From the NCBI GenBank assembly GCA_013322215.1, contig JAAMEZ010000049.1, forward strand, positions 16,477 to 80,476: DNA of 64,000 bases, in the 5' to 3' direction. Source of the DNA: Martinezella rhizogenes. GTDB lineage: Bacteria > Pseudomonadota > Alphaproteobacteria > Rhizobiales > Rhizobiaceae. The stretch's first letter is position 1; each line of letters starts with the position of its first letter. The position numbers were made by a program, and so were the translations under genes. Below the pieces are notes generated by a model. It made no database searches. It was not told the DNA's origin and saw nothing but the letters and a program-made list of their open reading frames with translations. Positions 8,811 to 17,900 of the stretch are shown here, piece by piece.

Positions 8811-9093
8811 TGTACCGGAGATATGGGTGGTAACACTTTCGGCTTTTTGGCGGGAGGTGTTGATGCCGCGGAGACAGATTTCGGTGATGGAGGAACGTCT
8901 ACGATTTGTCGCTCAGCTGCTGAAGGGCGAAGGCATGGGCGATGTGTGCCGGGAGTTCGGCATCTCGCGCAAGATCGGCTACAAGATCTTCAACCGCTAC
9001 AAGGACGACGGCCTGGAGGCGCTGACGGATCGGTCACGGCGGCCTGTGCGCTATGCCAACCAGCTACCCGAGGCGGTCGCGCAGCTATCATGA
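8811..9093 (+). mobile_element. IS481-family insertion sequence, left-end remnant
   Basis: The stretch starts with TGTACCGGAGATATGGGTGG, which I take as the left terminal region, since IS481-type elements commonly begin TGT and place the transposase start some 50 bases in. It contains the first part of the transposase gene and stops abruptly at about 9089-9093, where the 3' end of the opposite-strand polysaccharide gene begins. No right end is visible. The remnant marks a rearrangement junction between the T4SS operon and the polysaccharide cluster. Confidence 0.7.
8863..9093 (+). pseudogene. IS481-family transposase, N-terminal fragment
   Basis: 76 residues remain of a transposase normally about 300-400 long. 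The fragment starts MPRRQISVMEERLRFVAQLL and contains the helix-turn-helix (CREFGISRKIGYKIFNRYKD) and the TDRSRRP motif typical of the N-terminus of IS481 transposases. ATG 8863 is preceded by GGGAGG. The DDE catalytic domain is missing: after the residues PEAVAQL the sequence leaves the family and ends in TGA. It cannot transpose on its own. Confidence 0.85.
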
Positions 9094-10479
9094 TCAGGCT
9101 CTCACGGCCGCTTCTTTCCTTTCCACCTTCGGCGTCGTCAAATACTCCCCCTTCAGCCGCATGTGACACCAGCAGGCGAAGGCGGAGCTTGCGAAGGCCA
9201 GGCTTTCGCCGATCGCCAGGCGGTTGTTGGAATTGCTGAGGAGCGTCAATGAGAAGAAAAACAGGCAGGCGATATAGGCGTGCCATGCCGCGCGCGGGAT
9301 GATGGCGGCCTTGCGGGCGCGCCAGACGGCGCGGATGAAGACGGCCAGCATGAAGCCCATGATTGCCGCACCGAACAGGCCGTAGCGCACTAGGATTTCC
9401 AGATAGCCGTTGTGCAGCAGCGTGTACTGGACATGCGAGTAGCGCGTCTCGGCCCAGCGCTCTAACCATCGGTTGCCCCAGCCGAAGATCGGTGCCGAGG
9501 AAAAGACCTCCCAGCTGTTCGACCAGAGCTGCAGGCGTTCGTCCATTGATACAGGGGTGTTGGTCGAGCTGATGGTATTGGAGACCACGCCGCCCATCTC
9601 ATGGCCGTTGGCTACATTCTCCACCATGGAAATGGCCGCCGACACGGTCGGTCCTGCCGTCTTGTCGAGATTGTGCCTGACACCATAGATGCCGGTGATC
9701 AAAAGGGCCGCAACGGCAATGATGGCGATGACGCCGCTCCTCAAGCGCAAATAGGTCAGCGTAATCAGCGCCAGCAGCGGCAGGGTGATGCCGAGTGCCA
9801 GCCAGACGCCTTTCGATTTGGCGCCGTAGATGGCGATGAAGCAGAGTGCGAAGATGAAGGGCGAGACGATATAGGCGAAGCGCGCGATCCGGCGGTCGCT
9901 CGATTTGTCCGTCAGGTAGTGTAGCAGCCAGAACAGCGTGAAGATCACGATCATGCCACAGGCGACGGCGCCATGGATCTGATTGTTCATGATCAGCGGG
10001 CGGATGGTCTCACCGGCAAAGACCTCGCGCAGATGCTGCGTGGCGACCAGCATGATGAGGACCATCGCAAAATAGGCCGCGACGATCTTCTCCATCAGCT
10101 CTTCATAAAGCAGGAAAGCGACGCCCATGATGGGGAAGAAGAAAGGGAAGGCATAAAGCCAGTCCGAGGCACCGATATCGTGCTGCGGCGTCAGCCAGAA
10201 GGTGATGAAGAACCGGGCCATGACATAAAAGGCCCAGCCCATACAGAGCCAGCCGATCCAGTCCGTGCGCGGCCGTATCGGTGCCTTGATATAATAATAC
10301 AGGGCGATCAGGGACAGGAGTGCGGTGGCATAGCGATAGGCATCGCTTTCGACCACGGTCGGGGAGGCGACGAGTAGCCAGAGCAGGCCACCGATGATGG
10401 CGACCGGCTTTGCCATGCTGCTTGAGGCCTTTGTGACGCCGATCGGTTCAGCTGCGAGATCAGCATACGGTTTGTTCAT
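9094..10479 (-). CDS. O-antigen ligase / Wzy polymerase family membrane protein
   Basis: Polytopic inner-membrane protein of 461 residues with about 10-12 hydrophobic segments. The large periplasmic loop toward the C-terminal half carries SMDERLQLWSNSWEVF, PIFGWGNRW and HNGYLEILVRYGLFG, the signature of the Wzy_C (O-antigen ligase/polymerase) family. Expected role: joining or ligating polysaccharide repeat units on the periplasmic side. It shares direction with the sugar transferase gene upstream at 10634-11212. ATG at 10479 is chosen; an in-frame TTG at 10494 is possible. The stop abuts the IS remnant. Polymerase and ligase cannot be told apart from sequence. Confidence 0.88.
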   Translation of the reverse strand: MNKPYADLAAEPIGVTKASSSMAKPVAIIGGLLWLLVASPTVVESDAYRYATALLSLIALYYYIKAPIRPRTDWIGWLCMGWAFYVMARFFITFWLTPQHDIGASDWLYAFPFFFPIMGVAFLLYEELMEKIVAAYFAMVLIMLVATQHLREVFAGETIRPLIMNNQIHGAVACGMIVIFTLFWLLHYLTDKSSDRRIARFAYIVSPFIFALCFIAIYGAKSKGVWLALGITLPLLALITLTYLRLRSGVIAIIAVAALLITGIYGVRHNLDKTAGPTVSAAISMVENVANGHEMGGVVSNTISSTNTPVSMDERLQLWSNSWEVFSSAPIFGWGNRWLERWAETRYSHVQYTLLHNGYLEILVRYGLFGAAIMGFMLAVFIRAVWRARKAAIIPRAAWHAYIACLFFFSLTLLSNSNNRLAIGESLAFASSAFACWCHMRLKGEYLTTPKVERKEAAVRA

Positions 10480-10633
10480 GCGCGAGTCGTCCAATGTCGT
10501 CCGCCTTCGTCTAGAGTCGGTTCATCATCCGGCATTTCTCGCCCCCACGACCGCCCCTATGGTTGCAAAGGGGCAGGAATGCGGCATTTTCCCATGCCGG
10601 TGCATCAATGATGTCGTTTTCGCCGGATGCTTG

Positions 10634-11212
10634 TTAATGGGCAACTCCATCGCGTCGGACCACTTTCAAGGCTGTCAGGAAAATCACCTTGAGATCGAAA
10701 AGAAAGGAGCGCCGACGCAGATAGTCTTCGTCCCAGGCCACCTTCTCGGGGATCGGCAGTTCGTCGCGGCCGTTGACCTGCGCCCAGCCGGTCAAGCCCG
10801 GCAGCAAAGCGTCGACGCCGCGCTCGGTGCGTAGGGCTATGAGGTCGTGCTGATTGAAAAGGGCAGGACGCGGGCCGACGATGCTCATCTCGCCTTTGAG
10901 GATGCACCAGAGCTGCGGCAGTTCGTCGAGGCTGGATTTGCGCAGAAAGGAGCCAATGGGCGTCAGATAAATCTTGGGGTCCTTCAGGAGATGAGTTGCG
11001 ACCGCCGGTGTGTCGGTACGCATGCTGCGAAATTTCGGCATGCGGAAGATCTTGTTTTTGCGGCCGACCCGATCCGACCAATAGAGGATCGGGCCGCGCG
11101 ACGTCAGCCGTACTGCGAGTGCGACGATCAGGATCGGAATGAAAAAGACGATGGCCGCCGCAAAAGCGGCGAGAAAATCGAAAAGGCGCTTGGCGATCGT
11201 ATAAAGCATCAT
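10634..11212 (-). CDS. Bacterial sugar transferase (WcaJ/PglC type)
   Basis: Initiating phosphoglycosyl transferase of 192 residues that would move a sugar-1-phosphate from UDP-sugar to undecaprenyl phosphate. An N-terminal hydrophobic hairpin (about residues 14-38) precedes the catalytic domain with KFRSMRTD, RKSSLDELPQLW, MSIVGPRP and PGLTGWAQVNGRD, all diagnostic of the family. It is the short monotopic form without the N-terminal multi-spanning domain. With the Wzy-type gene downstream it forms a polysaccharide assembly pair. Confidence 0.95.
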   Translation of the reverse strand: MMLYTIAKRLFDFLAAFAAAIVFFIPILIVALAVRLTSRGPILYWSDRVGRKNKIFRMPKFRSMRTDTPAVATHLLKDPKIYLTPIGSFLRKSSLDELPQLWCILKGEMSIVGPRPALFNQHDLIALRTERGVDALLPGLTGWAQVNGRDELPIPEKVAWDEDYLRRRSFLFDLKVIFLTALKVVRRDGVAH

Positions 11213-11396
11213 CTCTTATCGTTGCATCGCCCTGTGTTGTAAGGGTAATGAAGGTCGTCATTGCCCTGTGCATCTCATATCGCGATTTTAAGCACAACCA
11301 TCCACGGCAAGATTCCCCGCCCTTGTTCCGAGCGGATATCCTGTGCAAAGCATGTCTCAGCTAATCATGGTGCACAAAAGCGGAGGCAGCGTAGGC

Positions 11397-12332
11397 ATGA
11401 TCCTGGTGACGGGTGCGACGGGTTTTGTCGGACAGGCTCTATGCGCGGAGCTTTCCCGCCGGCGGATGGACTATCGGCCTGTTAGTCGCAACTCCCGCCC
11501 AGGCTTCGCCGTCATCGGGGCAGTTAATGGCGATACCGATTGGACCGGAGCGCTTGCCGGCGTCGATACCGTCATGCATCTGGCAGCCCGCGTCCATGTC
11601 ATGAACGAGAGTGCTGTCGATCCGCTAGCCGCGTTTCGCGCCGTCAATGTCGATGCAACGGCCAATCTGGCGCGGCAGGCAGCGGGCGCGGGCGTGAAAC
11701 GCTTCATCTTTTTAAGCTCGATCAAGGTCAACGGCGAGGGGACGGCGGCGGGAGAGCCCTTCAGGGCTTCGGACGCGCCGCATCCAGAAGATGCCTATGG
11801 CCGCTCGAAGCTGGAGGCGGAGGAGGCCCTGCTCGCGATATCAGCGGAAACGGGCATGGAGGTCGTCATCATTCGGCCGCCGCTCGTCTATGGTCCCGGC
11901 GTGAAGGCGAATTTCGCAAGCCTGATGAAATGGGCCGCCCGGCCATTTCCCTGGCCGTTCGGGGCGGTTCGAAACCGCAGGTCGCTGATCTTCGTCGGCA
12001 ATCTCGTCGACTTCATGTTGCTCAGCGCTCGCCATCCGGCCGTTGGAAATCGTGTATTTCTGGTCAGCGACGGTGAAGACCTTTCGATCGGCCAACTGAT
12101 CGCCAAACTATCTCTGGCCTCGGGGCGCAAGGCTTGGATGTTGCCGGTGCCGCCAGCGTTGCTGGAGGGGCTCGTTGCGCTTCTGGGGCGTCGAGCCGCC
12201 GCGCAGCGGCTGCTTGGCTCGCTTCAGGTCGATATCGGCGAAACGAGGGCGGTTACCGGCTGGTCGCCGCCTTATTCAGTCGAAGAGGGGTTGGCCGCGG
12301 CGGTCGTCGATGCCGGGGCGAAGGCTCGCTGA
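11397..12332 (+). CDS. NAD-dependent nucleotide-sugar epimerase/dehydratase (extended SDR)
   Basis: Extended short-chain dehydrogenase of 311 residues. The Rossmann motif GATGFVG lies at residues 6-12, a catalytic Ser in FLSSIKVNGE, the YGRSK Tyr-x-x-x-Lys pair, and RPPLVYGPGVKANF. Probable substrate is a UDP-sugar (UDP-GlcNAc/UDP-Glc 4-epimerase-like); WbpV-like proteins paired with sugar transferases have this layout. ATG 11397 is chosen over 11343 because it puts the dinucleotide-binding strand at the N-terminus and has CGGAGG at 11381-11386. It diverges from the sugar transferase gene. Confidence 0.9.
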   Translation: MILVTGATGFVGQALCAELSRRRMDYRPVSRNSRPGFAVIGAVNGDTDWTGALAGVDTVMHLAARVHVMNESAVDPLAAFRAVNVDATANLARQAAGAGVKRFIFLSSIKVNGEGTAAGEPFRASDAPHPEDAYGRSKLEAEEALLAISAETGMEVVIIRPPLVYGPGVKANFASLMKWAARPFPWPFGAVRNRRSLIFVGNLVDFMLLSARHPAVGNRVFLVSDGEDLSIGQLIAKLSLASGRKAWMLPVPPALLEGLVALLGRRAAAQRLLGSLQVDIGETRAVTGWSPPYSVEEGLAAAVVDAGAKAR

Positions 12333-12347
12333 GTCGGCATTTCGGTC

Positions 12348-13634
12348 CTAGAGACTCCAGACCGAATGACCTTCGAGCAGGGGATTCGTCCGCTCGAGCG
12401 CCGCCTTCACGTCGACGACGACGCCGTTCTCGCTTAATAGCTCGAGGATGTTGGCGGCACCTTCGGCCAGATAGGATTTGTGGGGAACGGCAAGGACGAG
12501 GGCGTCAAGCTTGCCGAAATCCTGCAATTCTTTGAGCTTTATGCCATATTCTTCTTCAGCTTCCGAATGGCTCGCCATCGGGTCGTGGACCAGCGGTTCC
12601 AGGCCGAACTGATGCAATTCACTGATAATATCGGGCACGCGGCTGTTGCGCAGGTCGGGCACGTTTTCCTTGAAGGTCAGGCCGAATATGCCGATCCGGG
12701 CACCGTTGATCGGCTTTTTCGCCGCAACCAGCATCTTGATGAGCTTCTGGGCAATGAAGGCGCCCATGCCGTCATTGATGCGGCGGCCGGACAGGATGAC
12801 TTCCGGGTGGTAGCCGAGTTCTTCAGCCTTCGCGGTCAGATAATAGGGATCGACCCCGATGCAGTGGCCGCCGACCAGGCCGGGAGTGAAAGGCAGGAAA
12901 TTCCACTTCGTCCGGGCCGCCTTCAGCACATCGGCCGTGCGGATATCCATCTTTTCGAAAATGATCGAAAGCTCGTTCATCAGTGCAATGTTGAGGTCGC
13001 GCTGGGTGTTCTCGATCACCTTGGCGGCCTCGGCCACCTTGATGCTGGGGGCGCGGTGGATGCCGGCCTCAACCACGGCGCCATAGATGACGGCGATCCT
13101 TTCCAGCGTTTCCTTGTCGTCGCCAGCGACCACCTTCACGATGCGCTCGAATGTATGTTCCTTGTCGCCGGGGTTGATACGCTCCGGCGAATAGCCGACA
13201 TGGAAATCCTCGCCCTGGCGCAGGCCGGAGACTTCGGCCAGTACCGGGCCACAGACTTCTTCGGTGACGCCGGGATAGACGGTCGATTCATAGACGACGA
13301 TCGAACCTTCGTGCAAAACCTTGCCGACCGTGCGCGAGGCCGAAATCATCGGCCGCAGGTCGGGTTGCCGGTTCCGGTCGATCGGTGTCGGCACGGCGAC
13401 GATGAAGAAATCTCGACCCCGCAAATCCTCAATTTCGCTTGAGATCCGCAGGCCACTGGCCTTCAGTCGCTCGGGCGAAACCTCACGGGTATCGTCGTCG
13501 CCCGCCTTTAGCGCGGCGATGCGCGAAGCATTGATGTCAAAACCGACTACATCGTGGAATTTTTCGGCGAGCGCGATCGCGACTGGTAGGCCCACATAAC
13601 CGAGGCCAATGACGGCAATTTTTTCGTTCAACAC
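12348..13634 (-). CDS. UDP-N-acetylhexosamine / UDP-sugar dehydrogenase (TviB/WbpO type)
   Basis: NAD-dependent nucleotide-sugar dehydrogenase of 428 residues producing a UDP-uronic acid. The N-terminal Rossmann motif GLGYVGLP (residues 10-17), VPTPID, YESTVYPG, YSPERINPGD, the catalytic Cys in GGHCIGVDPYYL, and the C-terminal domain with GLTFKENVPDLRNS are all present. The PERINPGD/GVDPYYL version is closer to TviB/WbpO (UDP-GlcNAc or UDP-GalNAc dehydrogenase) than to Ugd. It converges on the epimerase gene with a 15-base gap, consistent with one pathway supplying an acidic amino sugar. Confidence 0.93.
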   Translation of the reverse strand: MLNEKIAVIGLGYVGLPVAIALAEKFHDVVGFDINASRIAALKAGDDDTREVSPERLKASGLRISSEIEDLRGRDFFIVAVPTPIDRNRQPDLRPMISASRTVGKVLHEGSIVVYESTVYPGVTEEVCGPVLAEVSGLRQGEDFHVGYSPERINPGDKEHTFERIVKVVAGDDKETLERIAVIYGAVVEAGIHRAPSIKVAEAAKVIENTQRDLNIALMNELSIIFEKMDIRTADVLKAARTKWNFLPFTPGLVGGHCIGVDPYYLTAKAEELGYHPEVILSGRRINDGMGAFIAQKLIKMLVAAKKPINGARIGIFGLTFKENVPDLRNSRVPDIISELHQFGLEPLVHDPMASHSEAEEEYGIKLKELQDFGKLDALVLAVPHKSYLAEGAANILELLSENGVVVDVKAALERTNPLLEGHSVWSL

Positions 13635-13901
13635 AGCATACCTCGAACATTCCGCTTGAATTAGCCCAAATCCGAAGCGGATGTCAGCGCCTAATATTTG
13701 CCTTCAGGATCATTTCAGGTGCGGGTCGCATGAATGTGATGACCGGTCAGCCGCTTTGCAATGGGCGCACAGGGCAGGTTTTGGCCAGTCTTGCCACCGC
13801 ACTACCGGAGCGATGGATAGGATGCCTATCGAAACTTTCCGGTTTCGACCCCATTTATTTGGGTGAGACCTATTTTCTTTTCTCTGAAAGAGCGGTTCGC
13901 G

Positions 13902-14090
13902 ATGCGAAACAGCTATCTTAAACAACTACGTACCCAGCGCGAGCAGCTTGAAGCCAAGCTCGAGCTGCATATAGCGCGCTATTGTTTTGGCGAAGGCGAG
14001 GTGGATGACGGTACCGAGGCGGAGCTCCGGCAACGCATTGTGGAACTGTCCGACGAGATTGCCGCTCTTGAGGCCGAGCGCGGAGAGTAA
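13902..14090 (+). CDS. Small coiled-coil protein, unknown function
   Basis: A 62-residue, highly charged protein. Two heptad-rich segments (residues 3-22 and 37-60) suggest a helical hairpin or coiled coil, with CFGEGEVDDG in between. No domain is recognised. ATG 13902 is chosen because the in-frame extension to 13863 adds unlike residues; the ribosome site is weak. Its place beside the tra genes suggests, but does not prove, a plasmid-related role. Confidence 0.5.
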   Translation: MRNSYLKQLRTQREQLEAKLELHIARYCFGEGEVDDGTEAELRQRIVELSDEIAALEAERGE

Positions 14091-14244
14091 GATTTGCACG
14101 CGGCAGGTTTCGAGCTGTCCGGATCGGCTTTAACGCTTACAAAATAGCAAAACTAGTGGGGCGATTCTTGATGGTTTTGTCTTCGCCTGTCACGACCGCT
14201 GACACAATGTCCTCGGAAGCATTGGCCCGGTCGTCACTTTACCG

Positions 14245-14502
14245 TCACGCTATATCCTTGCTTTCTGAATTGGTCGAGCGTGCGTCGGCTCGGAACGCTT
14301 CCATACCAATCTTGTGAAGCTCGCGGTATTGCGCAGTATCTGACGGGATTCGGCTTGCCTCGATCAGGGCGCCGAGCAAGAATGCGCGATCAGCGTTTCT
14401 TAAGCCAGCCTTGATGATCAATCCGCCGAAGATCATCTTTTCGCGCGTTTCGCGCTTGCGATCGTTCGTCATATCGCGCTGCCGCCTTCGTTCGAGAAGC
14501 AT
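14245..14502 (-). CDS. traD: TraD-like conjugal transfer protein
   Basis: An 85-residue basic protein. The core RKRETREKMIFGGLIIKAGL followed by DRAFLLGAL matches the small TraD proteins encoded next to traC and traA in rhizobial and Ti plasmids. It lies 19 bases after the traC stop in the same direction. Its role in DNA processing is poorly defined in the family. ATG 14502 is used, with AAGAGG about 15 bases upstream; the open frame extends further upstream only as overlap with traC. Confidence 0.78.
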   Translation of the reverse strand: MLLERRRQRDMTNDRKRETREKMIFGGLIIKAGLRNADRAFLLGALIEASRIPSDTAQYRELHKIGMEAFRADARSTNSESKDIA

Positions 14503-14521
14503 AATCCGTTGATCTATCCTC

Positions 14522-14746
14522 TTAAGCGGATTCGCTCGCTGTCCTTTTTGGGCCGTCGCGAAATCGCGCTGTGATTTCGGCGAGAACCTCATTGAGCTCG
14601 GCGTCGGAAATGTCCAGTTCGGCGAGACCGGCCCTCCGTGCCGCGCTAGCGAAACGTTCATTGGCCTTGGCGACCATGGTCTTTCGTTTCTCTCTGAGCA
14701 GCTCGATCTGTGTGTCGATCTCGGACACCGTGGTTCTTGCACGCAT
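14522..14746 (-). CDS. traC: TraC-like conjugal transfer protein
   Basis: A 74-residue protein with a coiled-coil N-terminus (EIDTQIELLREKRKTMVAKA) and a conserved tail AARRAGLAELDISDAELNEV...RF, as in TraC proteins of Ti and Sym plasmids, thought to act in the relaxosome at oriT. ATG 14746 is preferred over 14764 because AAAGGA lies five bases upstream. It is transcribed away from traA with traD following, the arrangement seen around oriT in Ti-type systems. Confidence 0.8.
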   Translation of the reverse strand: MRARTTVSEIDTQIELLREKRKTMVAKANERFASAARRAGLAELDISDAELNEVLAEITARFRDGPKRTASESA

Positions 14747-14935
14747 ATCTGTCCTTTCTTTCATCAGGGTCGAGTCTGATGGATCTTTTATACTGAATTA
14801 AATACGGTAGTCAAATCGGCTGAAATAATGTAGGAAAGTGGAGAAATCTTGAAAGAATGGCCACTTTTTAGGCATTTTTGCCAAACATCTCGATATCCGC
14901 GCGGTATCGACGTGCTAGAAAGGATAGAGTCAAAT
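14747..14935. other. Candidate oriT / divergent tra promoter region
   Basis: 189 bases between the divergent traC and traA genes. In Ti-type and rhizobial plasmids oriT lies in exactly this gap. An inverted repeat AAAGTGG (14835-14841) / CCACTTT (14861-14867) is present with an AT-rich flank, compatible with an oriT hairpin or operator. I could not match a known nick-site core by eye, so this is positional inference. Confidence 0.4.
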
Positions 14936-17900
14936 TTGGCTATTATGTTTTTGAGAGCGAAATTGATCAGCCGCGGAGCGGGACAGAACATTGTCTCGGC
15001 TGCAGCCTATCGTCATCGTACCAAGATGATGGATGAGCAGGTGGGGACTAAGTTCCGCTACTCCGCAAAGGCGGACGAACTCGTTCATGAAGAACTCGCT
15101 TTGCCCGACGATACGCCGGCATGGTTGCGAATTTTAATTGACGGACGATCGGTTGCCGGCGCCAGCGAAGCGCTTTGGAATGCTGTCGATTGTTTCGAGA
15201 CCCGGCAGGATGCACAGTTGGCCCGCGAGCTCATCCTTGCGCTTCCAAACGAACTCAGCAGCGAGGAGAATATCGCCCTCGTACGCGACTTCGTTCGCAA
15301 GAACCTGTTGTCGCGCGGAATGGTGGCAGACTGGGTCTATCACGACAAGAAGGGCAATCCGCACGTCCACGTTATGACCACGCTGCGTCCCCTGACCGCG
15401 GAAGGGTTTGGACCGAAACACGTCGCTGTCGTCGACGACAGGGGCGAGCCGCTGCGCCTCAAAACCCTCTATAGGCCGAAAGGAGCATTTGTTTACCGTC
15501 CGTGGGCAGGCAACAAAGCAACGATGGAGGAGTGGAAGGTTGCCTGGGCTCAAACGGTAACGCACCATCTGGGACTTGCCGGTCACGATATCCGCATAGA
15601 CGGGCGCTCCTACGAGGAGCAGGGATTGCGGGGAATGGGGCAGCGCCATGTCGGTCCTGCACGCACGGCGCTTCTACGCAAAGGTGCCGATGTCCATTTC
15701 GCCCCTGCGGCATTGGCGCAGCGTTACAAGACTGCGGATCGCCTCGCTCTCGACCCCGCCCTACTGCTTAGGCAACTCAGCAACGAGCGCTCGACCTTCG
15801 ATGAAGCCGAGATCGCCCGTGCCCTGCACCGCCATGTTGATGATCCAATCGTCTTTGCCAACATCCGAGCAAAACTGATGGCGTCAGACGATTTGGTAAT
15901 GCTGCGGCCGCAGCAGGTGAGTGCGGAAACTGGTGGGGTCGAGCGGCCGGCACTCTTTACGACGCGCGCGACGATTAGGACCGAATTCCACATGGCGCGG
16001 TCGGCATTCAATCTCTCGAACATCGGTGGCTTCGCGGTATCGTCATCCCAAGTTGATGCTGCCATAGGGGAGATTGAGGCAGCGCCAAACAAGGCCATTC
16101 GCCTCGGCGCTGAGCAGGTCGATGCGGTTCGACATATCACCGCCGATAGCGGCATTGCAGCAGTCGTCGGTATTGCGGGTGCTGGCAAATCGACATTGCT
16201 GAGTGTGGCACGTATCGCCTGGGAAGGAGACGGCAGACGCGTTCTCGGAGCAGCGCTTGCCGGTAAGGCGGCGGAGGCGTTGACTGGTAGTTCCGGGATC
16301 CGTTCGCGTACGATTGCCGCTTGGGAGCTTGCCTGGAAAAACGACCATGACCTTCTGCAGAAGGGCGACGTGTTGGTTCTAGACGAGGCTGGTATGGTCT
16401 CGTCGCAACAAATGGCGCGTCTTCTCAAACGCGTCGAGGATGCCGGCGCGAAAGCGGTTCTTGTCGGCGACACGATGCAACTTCAGCCGATCCAGGCGGG
16501 GGCTTCCTTCCGTGCCATCGTCGAGCGCATCGGCTTTGCCGAATTGGTCGGCATTCGCCGCCAGAGGCACGAATGGGCGCGAGAGGCGTCCCGTCTGTTT
16601 GCCCGTGGAAATGTTGAGGAAGCCTTGAGTGCCTATAGCGCCCATGGCCATCTCCTCGAAAGTGACACGCGCAATGATGCGGTTCAACGCATCGTCTCCG
16701 ACTGGGCCAGCGCCCGCCTTGATGCCATAGCCAAGGCGCAGGTCGACGGTCGTAAGTTGCGTGGCGACGAGTTGATGGTTCTCGCCCACACCAACAGCGA
16801 TGTGAGACGCCTCAACGACGCGATCCGTGCGGTCATGTTGCAACAGGATGCGCTTGGAGAAGGCAGGTCCTTTAGCACTGAGCGCGGCAGACGTGAGTTT
16901 AGCGAGGGAGACCGGATCATCTTCCTGGAAAATGCGCGGTTCGTCGAACCCAAGGCCTCTCACCTAGCTGTTCAGCATGTCAAGAACGGCATGTTTGGAA
17001 CGGTGATATCGACAGCAGATCGAGGTGGGGCCCCATTTCTTTTCGTTCGGTTGGACAGTGGTCGCGATGTCATGTTCGCCGAAGACACTTATCGCAATGT
17101 CGACCATGGCTACGCCGCAACGATTCACAAGACTCAGGGATCGACCTTCGACCGTGCTTTCGTGCTGGCAACAGCCATGATGGACCGACACCTGACATAT
17201 GTTGCCATGACGCGTCATCGCGAGCGTGTCGATCTATATGCGGCAAGGGAAGATTTTCAGCCAAAGTTCGAATGGGGCAAGCCGGTGCGCGTCGAGCATG
17301 CCGCTGGCATCACGGGCGAGCTTGTTGAAATCGGGATTGCGAAGTTTCGCAAGCGGGACGACGATGGTCCTTCTCCTTATGTTGACGTCAGAACGAACGA
17401 TGGAACCACGCATCGCCTTTGGGGCGTCAATCTGCCCAAGGCGCTTGAGGCGGCCAGCGTGGGCGTCGGCGATACAGTGACCATGCGCAAGGAGGGAACT
17501 GAAAAAGTCACCGTTAAAGTGCCCGTTTTTGATGAGGAAACGGGCGCGAGGCACTTTGAGGATCGTGTTGTCGACCGCAATATTTGGACAGCATATTCAA
17601 TTGATAAGGCCGAGGCTCGGATGGAGCAACTTGCCGCCGAACATCACCGACCGACGCTCTTTGCGCAACTGATTGAACGGCTGTCGCGCCCCGGCGAAAA
17701 GACGACGACGCTCGATTTCGAAAACGAGGCGTCTTATCGATCCGTGGCTTTCGATTTCGCACGGCGGCGTGGCATCGACACTATCGCGGAGTATGGTTAC
17801 GCCATCGAGGCACAGGTGGAGCGCCTATCCAATTGGCTCAGCGTACAAAGTGATCATGTGGCGCGGCTCTGGCAGCGGGCGAACGTGCCCTTCGGGGGGC

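Noticed and set aside
10605..11348. Alternative minus-strand frame over the sugar transferase gene
   Set aside because: The frame 10634-11212 carries all sugar-transferase motifs; the alternative is Arg/Pro/Ser-rich without motifs.
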